Positions 33,986-43,600 of a stretch of 48,078 nucleotides of DNA are shown here, one piece after another. Source of the stretch: Aphanocapsa lilacina HA4352-LM1 (GTDB lineage Bacteria > Cyanobacteriota > Cyanobacteriia > Gloeobacterales > Gloeobacteraceae); the NCBI GenBank assembly GCA_019359725.1, contig JAHHGR010000032.1:1-48078 (forward strand). The letters run 5' to 3'. Positions within the stretch are counted from its first letter, which is position 1; the number at the start of each line of letters is the position of its first letter. The notes below the pieces were generated by a model, which searched no databases, was not told the origin of the DNA, and was given only the letters and a program-made list of their open reading frames with translations. A program made the translations under genes and the position numbers.

Positions 33986-36076
33986 ATGCAACTGTTTGAA
34001 ACTTCCTACAAGGCTTACCGCTGTTCGCGCAACAGGCCGCTCAGTTGCGACGTGCTCGTACAGACCGCCCAGCAGATCCCAGGGGCCAAATTCTGCCAGG
34101 AATGCGGCTTTCCGACGTTGCTGGCCGAAAAATCCGAGATCCGCGGCACCCGCGGTACCTACCGGATCGTCAAGTTCGTGGGTACCCGCGGGATGGGCAG
34201 GCTCTACCAGGCCATCCAGGCGGGGGATAACCAGCCGTGCGTCGTCAAGGAGTACTTGCTTCCCAGCCGCTGCTTCAACAAAGCCGAGACCCGCCAGCGC
34301 AAGGACGCCTTCAAGCGGGTGGCGGGTTTATTGCCCGCCGACGGCAAAAACCAGGACTTTCGGCTGGTCAGCCCCTGGGAAGCGATCGCCGATGAGCAGG
34401 GCGAGCGGTGTTATCTGGTGACCAAAGGCGCGCTCGAAACGTCGCCCACCCTCGCGCGGCATCTGGCTGAAAGCGGCCCGATGAACGCGGCTCAGGTGCG
34501 CTCGGTGCTCAACCAGGTGCTCCAATCGCTGCAATTTCTGCACAGCCAGAAGTTCCGGCTGCCCTCGGGCCAGGTGCAGCCGGGGTTCGCCCACGGACAT
34601 CTCACCCTCGACAGTTTGCTCATCAGCCGGGGCGGGGCGCAGTTTTTTGTCTACGTCTGCGATCTGGCCCTCTGGGAGCAGTTGTTTGACCCGACTCCGG
34701 CGGTGGCCGACGAACCGCTGCCCGAGCATGATCTGATCGCCCTCGGGTACGTGGCGTATTTTCTGCTGACCGGTCAACTGCTCAACCCGGCCACCGGCGG
34801 CTACTTCGACCCGCGCGACCCGCAGCAGTGGCCGACCGTGGAGCCGCGTCTGCAGGAGTACCTGTACCGGCTGATGGGTCTCGATGTGCCCTTCGAGACG
34901 GCCGAGGCGGCGCGGGCGGCGTTGCTCAAATTGCCGGGAGAAGAGCAGTGCGAAGCGGTGAGTGCCCCGGTCGAGTACGACAAAAAGGACAAAGCCAACC
35001 TGACCCTTTTTGCGCTGTTGGCGTTCGCATTGCTCGCGATGATCGCTGGATTGTTGTTTATTTTTTGGCCCCAACTGGAGCGCTGGTTCCCGAAGCCGCC
35101 CCAGATCGACACGCGCGTGGCGAGCTTTGCGGAAGTGAGCGGCGTACCGGAGGGTGCATTTAGCTACACCGCCGAGCGCGACGGCACCTGGAGCTATCTA
35201 TTGCAGGGCAAACCCGCCGACGACCAGCGGCTTGTCGACCTGCTCACCGAGCCGCGCGCCCGCGTCGAGATGCGCTTTGTGCCCGTCATCTCTCCCAAAA
35301 TCGACACCGAGAGCGAAGCGGTGCGGCTGGTGCAGCTCATCCGCACCGACTTTGCGATCACCAGCCTGACCGAAGATCTCAGCGACGACCTGGAGAGCAA
35401 GCCCATCGCCATCGATGGGCTGGTGGTCTACGTCGCCTTCAGCAAAAAACCGCGCAACCTGCCCAACGCCCTGGGGGGCAAAATCAGCCTCGAAAATCTC
35501 CAGAAGCTCTACACCGGCAAGGTCCGCAACTGGAAAGAGCTCGGCGGGCCGGATCTGCCGGTGCGGCTGTTTGCCCCCACCGAACCGGAGGCTGTGCGTA
35601 TGTTCGAGCGGCTGGTACTGGGGAACGACCCCCAGCGCGTTGCCACCTTCCGCAGCCTGGCGACGGTATTGCCCACCAAGGAGACCCAGCGGCTGGTGCT
35701 GCCCGAATTCGACAACAACCGCTCGGGGATCATCGCCTTCAGCACCCTGGTCAAGGCCTTCGACCAGTGCTCGGGCTATCCTCTGGCCCTCGATCAGGGC
35801 AAAGGCGAAATCCAGCCGCTGGTGCAGACCGACCCGCGCTTTGACGGCCAGCCCATCCACCCCAACGTCAACCTGTGCGCCAAGGCCTTTCGTCTCGACG
35901 CCGGGGCGTTCACCCAGCGGCGCTACCCGCTCGGCTTTCCCCTGGCCGTGGTCTATCCCCGCGACAACAGCCGTCCGACCTCCGGCCTCAAATTTGCCGA
36001 ATTGCTGACGACCCGCCAGGGCCAGCAGTATCTTGAAAAACTGGGCGTCGTCCCACTGCCGCTGTCCAATAAGTAA
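33986..36076 (+). CDS. Zinc-ribbon/pseudokinase-like/transmembrane/PstS-like fusion protein
   Basis: Predicted membrane receptor of 696 residues. Four cysteines (residues 13, 21, 37, 40) form a likely zinc ribbon. A protein-kinase fold follows: Gly-loop VGTRGMGRLYQA (about 65-76) and Lys 88 in VVKEY. The catalytic-loop sequence is HGHLTLDSLL where active kinases have HRDLKxxN, and the DFG equivalent is DLA, so it is probably a pseudokinase. One transmembrane helix covers about 339-361. The outer domain (about 376-690) is PstS-like, with LYTGKVRNWKELGGPDLPV typical of phosphate-binding proteins. The ATG at 33986 has AGGAG 8 bases upstream; the frame is open to 33905. First gene of the CIS unit. 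Confidence 0.87.
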   Translation: MQLFETSYKAYRCSRNRPLSCDVLVQTAQQIPGAKFCQECGFPTLLAEKSEIRGTRGTYRIVKFVGTRGMGRLYQAIQAGDNQPCVVKEYLLPSRCFNKAETRQRKDAFKRVAGLLPADGKNQDFRLVSPWEAIADEQGERCYLVTKGALETSPTLARHLAESGPMNAAQVRSVLNQVLQSLQFLHSQKFRLPSGQVQPGFAHGHLTLDSLLISRGGAQFFVYVCDLALWEQLFDPTPAVADEPLPEHDLIALGYVAYFLLTGQLLNPATGGYFDPRDPQQWPTVEPRLQEYLYRLMGLDVPFETAEAARAALLKLPGEEQCEAVSAPVEYDKKDKANLTLFALLAFALLAMIAGLLFIFWPQLERWFPKPPQIDTRVASFAEVSGVPEGAFSYTAERDGTWSYLLQGKPADDQRLVDLLTEPRARVEMRFVPVISPKIDTESEAVRLVQLIRTDFAITSLTEDLSDDLESKPIAIDGLVVYVAFSKKPRNLPNALGGKISLENLQKLYTGKVRNWKELGGPDLPVRLFAPTEPEAVRMFERLVLGNDPQRVATFRSLATVLPTKETQRLVLPEFDNNRSGIIAFSTLVKAFDQCSGYPLALDQGKGEIQPLVQTDPRFDGQPIHPNVNLCAKAFRLDAGAFTQRRYPLGFPLAVVYPRDNSRPTSGLKFAELLTTRQGQQYLEKLGVVPLPLSNK

Positions 36077-36087
36077 ACGGTACCGCC

Positions 36088-36723
36088 ATGGCCGCTCCCA
36101 AGTGCCCCAATCCGCAGTGCGAATACTTCAACCGGACACTGCCCAACACCGCCCAGGTCTGCCCGATGTGCGGCACACCCCTCGGGAACGTCGTGCGCAG
36201 CGGCAGCGCCGCCCCGGCTGCCGCTCCACCGCCGCCGCCCATCGTCTCGCCCTACCAGCAGTCGGCCCCGCCGCCGCTGCCGCCCGTCTACGCGCCGGTC
36301 GCTCCGCCGCCCGGGTACCCACAGCCCGCTCCCGCCGCCTACCCCCCGCCGCCGGTCGCCCCGGCCGCCGCGCCGGCCTCCCAGGGGCGGCCGACGCTCA
36401 AGCTGGTGCACGCACTCATCGGCCGCGAATTCGCGGCGCCGGGCGACGAAAGTTATATCGGCCGGCGCGGCGGCACGGTCAAACCGGCTCCCGAGATTGA
36501 TCTGACCGGCATCCCCAACGATCAGGTCATCTCGCGGCCCCACGCCTGTATCCTCTGGGACGCCGCCTACGCCACCTACACGATCGCCGACAACAACAGC
36601 CGCAACGGCACCTTCGTCAACGGCCAACCGCTCACCCCGGGGGTTTCCTACCAGCTGGTGGACGGCGACACGCTCCAGTTGGGCCGGGAGAGCCTGGTGC
36701 AGTTCAAGGTGGCCATCGCCTGA
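36088..36723 (+). CDS. Zinc-ribbon plus C-terminal FHA protein
   Basis: Protein of 211 residues. A short zinc ribbon (CPNPQC and CPMCG) at the start is followed by a Pro/Ala-rich linker (about 35-100) and a C-terminal FHA domain: YIGRRGG, ISRPHACILWD, NNSRNGTFVNG and LQLGRESLVQF have all the conserved phosphothreonine-binding residues. It begins 11 bases after the kinase-like gene and is cytoplasmic. With the upstream FHA protein it suggests a phosphorylation-dependent assembly step, as in type VI secretion, though the local kinase looks degenerate. Confidence 0.9.
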   Translation: MAAPKCPNPQCEYFNRTLPNTAQVCPMCGTPLGNVVRSGSAAPAAAPPPPPIVSPYQQSAPPPLPPVYAPVAPPPGYPQPAPAAYPPPPVAPAAAPASQGRPTLKLVHALIGREFAAPGDESYIGRRGGTVKPAPEIDLTGIPNDQVISRPHACILWDAAYATYTIADNNSRNGTFVNGQPLTPGVSYQLVDGDTLQLGRESLVQFKVAIA

Positions 36724-36820
36724 AATATATTCCCTAGTTTGGAACCGAGGGCTCCGACTTTTGGCCACTGGCAGGCCGGCCAGGAGCTTCCTACACTGAT
36801 CCCAGCCTCGGGTCCGACCT

Positions 36821-37096
36821 ATGGATTTCAACTCCAAACCGCCCCAGCTCGAAACCCGCTTTCACGCCTCACCCGTTCAGGAACCCGCTGCTCAGGCGCA
36901 TTCGGCCGCAGGCACGGCCGCGGGCGCCGCTTTGCAGACGCGCAACAAGCAAAAACTGGCGCTGATGCTGCAGGCGGGCCAGGTGCTCAAAAGCCACCTG
37001 GTGATGCGCCGCTTGAGCGACCGGGTCTACGAACTGATGCGCGACGAGCTGGATCGGCACCGCGAGCGCGGACGCGATTACGGGGGGCGCTTTTGA
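36821..37096 (+). CDS. Small CIS-associated protein with shared C-terminal motif
   Basis: Protein of 91 residues, no family recognised. The first 35 residues are low complexity, then a basic helix (RNKQKLALMLQAGQVLKSHL). Residues 65-91 (LSDRVYELMRDELDRHRERG, then RDYGGRF) match the last 30 residues of the giant protein at 37629. Its stop overlaps the tail tube start by one base, so it is translationally coupled to it. It probably binds the same partner as the giant protein's C-terminus; this is inferred. Confidence 0.75.
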   Translation: MDFNSKPPQLETRFHASPVQEPAAQAHSAAGTAAGAALQTRNKQKLALMLQAGQVLKSHLVMRRLSDRVYELMRDELDRHRERGRDYGGRF

Positions 37097-37626
37097 TGGC
37101 ACAAAACGGCAATGTCGTCCACGAACTGAACTATGTTCTGCCCAACCGCTTCTACGTCGAGATTGACAGCGAGTTGACCGCGTCGTTCATGCAGTGCAGC
37201 GGCATCGGCTTCACCATGAAGAAAAACTCCTACGCCGAGGGCGGGGTCAACGAGCAGGAACGCATCTACCTGGGGCCGGTGACCTACAGCGATGTCACCC
37301 TCCAGCGCGGCATCACCGACAGCCTCACTTTTTGGGAGTGGGCCTACGGGTCGCTCGATCCGGCCACCCCGACCAAACGGCGCAATATCAACATCGTGTT
37401 GTTCAATCAGGCGGGCGAAACCATGCAGTGCTGGACCCTGATCGGTGCGGTGGTGACCGGCTTCAAAGGTCCGCAGTTGATGGCGAACCTGCCTGCGCAG
37501 AACGCCACGGCGGCCATCGAGCAGGTGATCGTCTCCCACGAGGGTCTGCGCATCCAGAGAAGCGGCGGCGGCGGGGCGATGATGAACCTGACCCGCGATG
37601 CGAGCGGCTACTTCGGCAGTAATTAG
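37096..37626 (+). CDS. Phage tail tube protein of a contractile injection system (gp19-like)
   Basis: Inner tube subunit of a contractile injection system, 176 residues, of the T4 gp19/Afp1/Pvc1 type. Family features are NRFYVEIDSELTASFMQCSG early, YLGPVTYSDVTLQRGITDSL and FWEWAYGSLDPATPTKRRNI. These match the conserved tube core, which forms hexameric rings stacked inside the sheath. The ATG at 37096 is used; the frame is open back to 36739 but that would overlap the small gene. No sheath gene lies next to it here, which is unusual. Confidence 0.88.
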   Translation: MAQNGNVVHELNYVLPNRFYVEIDSELTASFMQCSGIGFTMKKNSYAEGGVNEQERIYLGPVTYSDVTLQRGITDSLTFWEWAYGSLDPATPTKRRNINIVLFNQAGETMQCWTLIGAVVTGFKGPQLMANLPAQNATAAIEQVIVSHEGLRIQRSGGGGAMMNLTRDASGYFGSN

Positions 37627-37628
37627 CG

Positions 37629-40600
37629 ATGGAATCGCAGCCGTCGCTCTCGGATTTTTCGGCTCCGCTGGGCATGTCCGCTCCTGCGGGCGAGCCTGAG
37701 ACCCTCGCCCCCGAACTGGTCAGCCCGCCCGATCCGCTCGGGCAGGACATCCAGCTGCCGCAAGCGCTGATTGCCCCGGTGGGGGCGTCGCCGATGGCCG
37801 CGGCGGATCTGACGGCGCTGATCCCGGAGGGCATACCCGGTTACGAACGGCCGCAAAACCCCTTCGAGGGCTGGCCCTTCCAGGCTCCCGAACCGCCGGA
37901 ATTGCTGCCGATCGAGGTTCCCGAGCCCCTCGCCCCCGGCCAGATGAGCCTGGAGGAGGCGATGGCGGCGGATGCAAGAAATCGAAACGACGACCGCCGC
38001 AGTGAAGATCCCCGCCGCGAGCAGCAGGAAGAGCGCACCATCGAATTGCCCCGCTACCAGCCGGGGGAGTTGGGCACGTTGGGCGACGAGTTCGAGCCGC
38101 CGCCGGCCCTCCAGTTCGCACCAGAACCCGACGACGACGCCCCCCCCGCCTCGGCGGATCTGCCGCCTCCCGCCGAGGCGTTGGCGGACTTTACCAGCGC
38201 GGACGATCCCGAGGTGCTCCCGGCGGAGTACTTGAGCCAGGTGCCCGAGTCGCCCGTGGCCGAGGCGCCGGGAGATACTTTGGAAAGTCCTCTCGATCCC
38301 GCCGAACCTTCTCAGCCACCGGAAGCGCTCTCCCCGCCGGAGGAAGCTCTGCAGGACTACAACGCCCTGTCGCCTTTGCCGCCCACCGAGCAGCTTTTTC
38401 CTTCGTTGGCCGCCCAGGAAGCGCCGGTTCCCCCCGGGTCGCCGCCGCAGGCAGTCCCCGGAGCCCCCGAGCTGTCCGGCGCAGGGGGCGCGGAGGGTGC
38501 GGGGCCGTCATTGGGCACGGGCGATCCCCGCTCGCTGTTTTCGCTAGAAGAAAGCTTTGCCGCCGAACCGGGCTCGGTACCCTTTATCGCGGGCAACTTG
38601 AACCCGCCTTTCCCGGGCGATGCTTCGGCGATGGTGCTGCCTGGCGGCCTGGAGCAAGAGGCGCTCCCTGCCGTCGATCCGCCCGATACCCCCGCCCAGG
38701 AATTTCTTTCGCTGGAGGATCGGTTCGTCCGGGAAGGTTTTTCCCTGCCCGATCAGATGGCTGCCCCCGAGCTCCACCCAGAGTTGCCAGCACCGGAGCT
38801 GCTCGAAGCCGAGGTGCCCCCGCCTCCCGATGGGTTGCCCACAGCAGCGGTGGACCTTGCTGCGTCGCCGCCTATGGATAACGGTGCACCGCTATCGGGC
38901 GAAGCAGAGAATTTATTAACCGCTGTGGACCCGGAAACTGCCGAACCGACGATGCAGCCGCCCATTCTGGAGGCAGCGGCGGACGGCACAGCGAGCCCAT
39001 TTGCCGGCTATCCCCCCGAGCCGCTCACTGAGGCGCATGGGTCGCCCGTGGGCGAAGGGCCGATACCTCCGGTCGATTTTTTCTCAGCGCCGGATGAAGG
39101 TAGTCTTCAATCCTCTGTGGCGGAGCCATCCGCCCAGGTAGATGAACTGGCAAGCATCGGGCAGCCGGGGATGATCCCCCAGCCGGAGCCGTTGGGCGCA
39201 CAACCGCAGCTGCGCGAGCCGGCCGTTCCGGCAGTTGAACCGCAGTCGATTGCCCAGCCCGAACCGCCGGCAGCGGAGCCGACCGACCTGCCACACACAC
39301 CGCAAGCGGTCGAACCGCAGCTCATAGCACAGCCCGAACCGCTTTCAGCCGACACCGCCACCCCGTCCGAGCGGTCCGAGGCGGAACCATCGCTGCCTGC
39401 CGCTCCGGCGGAGATCCCCTTTCTAGAGCAAACTGAACCGCTCTACGCCAACGAAAGCGCACCGGAGTTGCCGCCCGGCGATGGCACCAGTCCGGCCGCG
39501 GATGCGGAGGAAGTCTTTCCGGTGCCGCCGCTCATTCCCCAGGCGACGGGCTTCCCATTGCCTGTCGAGCCGGTGTCGCTGGCGCCGTCGGAGCTGCCAG
39601 GCGAGGTCACTGCAGGCGAACCGCTTCGCGCAACCGCGTTTTCCGAGGGTGAACCACAGCGGTACGTGCTGCTAGACGATGCGGGTGCATCCGAATTTTC
39701 CGCCGGGGCGCCAGAGTTTTCCGCACCACCAGCGCAGAGCAAATCGTCCGTCGAGGCCCCCGGGATCGATACCCCGGTCGAGCCGTTGGCAGAGGTTGCG
39801 TTTCTGCCGACGCAGGATGAACTGGCGGACAGCGAACCGGTCGAGTTCGTCGAGCCGCTGCCGCATCCTGAGCCTCCGGTGCAACCCGAGTACGAGATCA
39901 CCCAGGATCAGCCGCAGCAACCGACGGCGCCATTCGCCGACAGCCAGTCGGAAGTTTCAGGATCACCTCCAACTCCCCAGGTCGAATCGCGTGGGGAATG
40001 GCCGGGCCTGCCGCCCCAGGAGCAAACTGTGCAGGTCGAGCTGCCGCAATCTGCTGACGGGATGGGATTGATCGACCAACCCGAGGCTGGCTCACCGTCG
40101 CCTGTCGGCGATGAGGAATTGGTCCTCCCTTCCGAGGCGATGACCGGCAGCGCGCTGCCGGAATTCGGACCGTCAGCTTTTGAGGCCACTTCGCTCCCCC
40201 CTTCCGAGGCGCAAATTTTCCAACCGGACCTGGGGCTCCAGTCGCAACTTGCTGATGGAGCCCCGGGCGGTGAAGTGTACGGTGCGTTGTTGCCGGAGTC
40301 GGAAATTGGCGAAGCCAGTTCAGCGATCAGCGACCGCCAAGCGGAGCCGCCCGCTGATCCAGCAGTGCCGCTCCGGGAAGAGCCGTCGGTCGAACCGGCC
40401 ATTCTCTCGTCGACTACCGAATCGATAAGTACCGGGGATCTTGGGGAGACTCCCGAGCCGCCGTTTGTTGCGCTGGAGGAGCAATTCTCCCAGGAGGGAT
40501 TGCCCGAGCCGGTCTTGCTCGCCGCTGCGGAACCCTTCGTTCCGGTCGACACTCCAGTGCCGTCGTCGTCGGATGGTGAGTTGCAGGCGGCGATTGGCGA

Positions 40601-43600
40601 CGAGCAACTGCCAGCGGCGGCGTTCTACGAGGCGGCCGGGTCGGCACCGCAGCCGGAGGCCCAACCGCTCCAGACGGACATGCCAACCCGCCTGGAATCT
40701 TCAGGCGAGCCGGTGCCGCCCGAAGGGTTCGCAGCCCAGGGCGATCCGTCGATGTTGGAGTCCCTGGAGCCCGAGCTGTCTGCGAGCTTAGAGAACCCGA
40801 CTCCTATTGGATCGGACGCGGTCGCCGTCCCGCAACTTTCGCTGCGCGAACAGCCCGCCGCCGAGCCGGATCCGGCGGTGCCTTTGGAACTGCCGCTCGA
40901 CGACGAGACCCCTGCAGAGCAGGTCGCGCAGGCACAAACATGGTTGGAGGAGCTGTCCGGCGGGACGCCACCGCTTTCGCCGCTGCAACCGGTAGAGTTG
41001 TCTGAACAATCTGAGCCGCTCCTGCCCTTCGAAACGCAGGCACCGGGCGAAGCGCCCGAGGGGATCTTTTCACTCGAAACCGAAACGGTCGATTCGGCTG
41101 GTGGAAGCGATGGACCGGTTGCATCCCTGGAAGCGGTGGAATCGAGCGGTGAGCCTGAGCCGGTCCCGGTGCTGGAAGCCGAAGCGAGCGAGCTGAGCGA
41201 ACAACCGGATACGCTCCTATCGCCGGTAACAACCGAACCTACCGACGAACCGCCATCGGCCGGACCGCCGGCATCCCCAATGGGAATACCAGGCGACGAA
41301 CCGGAAATCTTCGCGCCGCCACCAGCGCAGACAGCCGCCGAGGCGCCCGAGGCGACTGTGCTGTCTGCATTGCAGACGCCTCCGGCAGCAGAAGCATGGA
41401 GCGGTCAACCGGAGGCGATGCTGCCGCTTGAAGGGCAAGATCCGCAGGCGACCGAGTTTTTGGAGCCGGCCGGGGAGCCGGTCTTTACATCGCTGGAGGC
41501 GCAGTTCACCCGCGAGCAACCCCCCGGCACCGAACCAGTCGTCGGGCCGACGGCCCCAACTCCGCAACGACTTGCCCAACCGCAGGCCCTTGGCGAGACG
41601 ACTGCCGAGGTAGCGGAGTGGTTCGCCCCACCAGAAGCCATCGAGACTCCGACCAAAGCACCGGAATCGCTTGACCAGCCGGAGGCGTTTGCCGAGGCAT
41701 CGGCCAAAGTACCGGATCTGCCCTCTCAGCCGCAAGCTATCGGCGAGGGCGGTGTTTCCGACGAGCTGGATCCGCTTACCGACAGGCCACCGGACCTACT
41801 TGGCCGGCTGCAACCCCTGAGCGAACAGGCACTGCCGCAGCAGAGCGGGGCATTACTGCTTGAGCGGCCGGAGCCGCTCGGTCAAAGTGCCGATGAGCCG
41901 GAATCGATCTTGCCGACTGAAGCGTTGGGGGGGCCGGACCCGCTCGCTGTGGCGGAGCCGCTTGGGGAGTTGGAGTTGCTTTCCCAGCCGGAGCCGCTTG
42001 GCGAAGCGCAACCGATGGCCCCGCAAGAATCCCTGGCAGAGACGGAACTCGCCACTCCATTGGTGCCGCTGAGTGAAACGGCATCCCCTGACGATGCGGT
42101 ATCGTTTGCTCAACTTCAGACTCCAGGAGAATTTCAGTCATCGGAAGCGCCCCTTCAGGCAACGGATAGCCCGATCGAGCCAGCTGCCGATGAACTGGAG
42201 CCGGAGTACGAAGTGTCGGCCCTGGAGGAACAATTCGCCCAGGAGCAGGGGCAACCGATCTCAACTATTTCTGCAGATGGCACAGCAGCGGTGCAGGAAG
42301 CGCCCGATTCCGAAGTCGGTTTCACATCGGGCTTGCCGGGCGAAATACTCACATCCACAGAAGAAACGGTTGCTCCGTCTGAGGCGTCGGCCGCAGCCGG
42401 ACTGGAGACGCAGCCGGTTGCCGTACCCACCCCGGAACTGGCCACGCCGGTACTGGACGTTTCTGAGGGCGAATTTTTCTCAGAACCGCCCTTCCAGGTA
42501 GAGCAGGCGGAGTTGCTTCCTCAACCTGAGCCGCTCCCGCAATCAACCCCTGAGGCGTCTCCTACCCAGGCATCGATTTCCCTGGAAGAGCCGTTTGTCG
42601 GCGAGGAGCTTCCCGGGCCGCAGCCGCAAGTTGTGCCCGACGCAGCATCTGCGGTCACTCCTGCGGAACTTTTCGATCCCATCGAGGATGAGACAGAACT
42701 GGCGGTCCAACCGGAGATGCTGCCGGCGGCCGAACCGTTCGTCCCAGAGGCAATGCCGGACGCATCGTCGAGCCCCGAGCTGCCGGCGGTCTCGACTGCG
42801 CAAGCCATGCCGGGTGGAGCAGCAGAGGCCATCCGACCGAAACCGCCGGTAACGCTTGAGGAAGCGTCTGCGGCGATCGAGCAGCTGGGAGCCGCAGTAC
42901 CAGGTGAAGGTCTGGAAACCCCCGAACCGACCTTCGCCGCGTTGGAGGATCAGTTTTCCCAGGAGGGGGGATTCGAGTCGGGGGTGTTCACGGCGGAACC
43001 GCCTCTGGCTTCGGACGACCCATCGAGCAACGCCGAGTTGCCGCTGGAGGCGCTCCAGAGCGAGTTGCCCGCCGAATTCCCAGTACAGCTTCTAGAAGCC
43101 GAGGCGCAGGAGTTGCCGCTTTCGGATCTCTCAGCTTTCACGGAACTGGAGGAGCGCTTTGCACCGGAGCCAACGGCCGAACTTGCAGCTGTCGCACCGA
43201 AGCTTGCGGCGGCTGCAGAACCGACATCCGACGACGAAATAGTGGTGGAAGCGGTTGTGCCGCCACAACCGCTGGAGATCCCTGGAGAAGAGCCGGAGGC
43301 TGGCTTGCCGCTGCAACCGGCGGAGTTGTCCGGCGAACCCGAATCGCTCCCGCTACCCGCCTCCGGGTTGTCGCCCAGCGAAGTCCAGACCGTTACGGCA
43401 CTTCCACAGGAACTCCTGCCGCAACCGGAGCTGCCGACGTTGGCGGCCATCGAACCCGACTTGACGCCGGTAGATGAGGTGCGGGCCATCGAGCCGGACC
43501 TACCGCCGCTAAGTGAACGGGAGATCCGGCCCGGCCGGAGCGAAGATCGCAGCACCCCCAATCTGACGACGCTCGAAGCGCTGCCTGTCGATGGCGAAGC

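Noticed and set aside
41578..42085. Tandem repeats as a CRISPR array
   Set aside because: Units are in-frame, variable and short; they are protein repeats of the giant gene.
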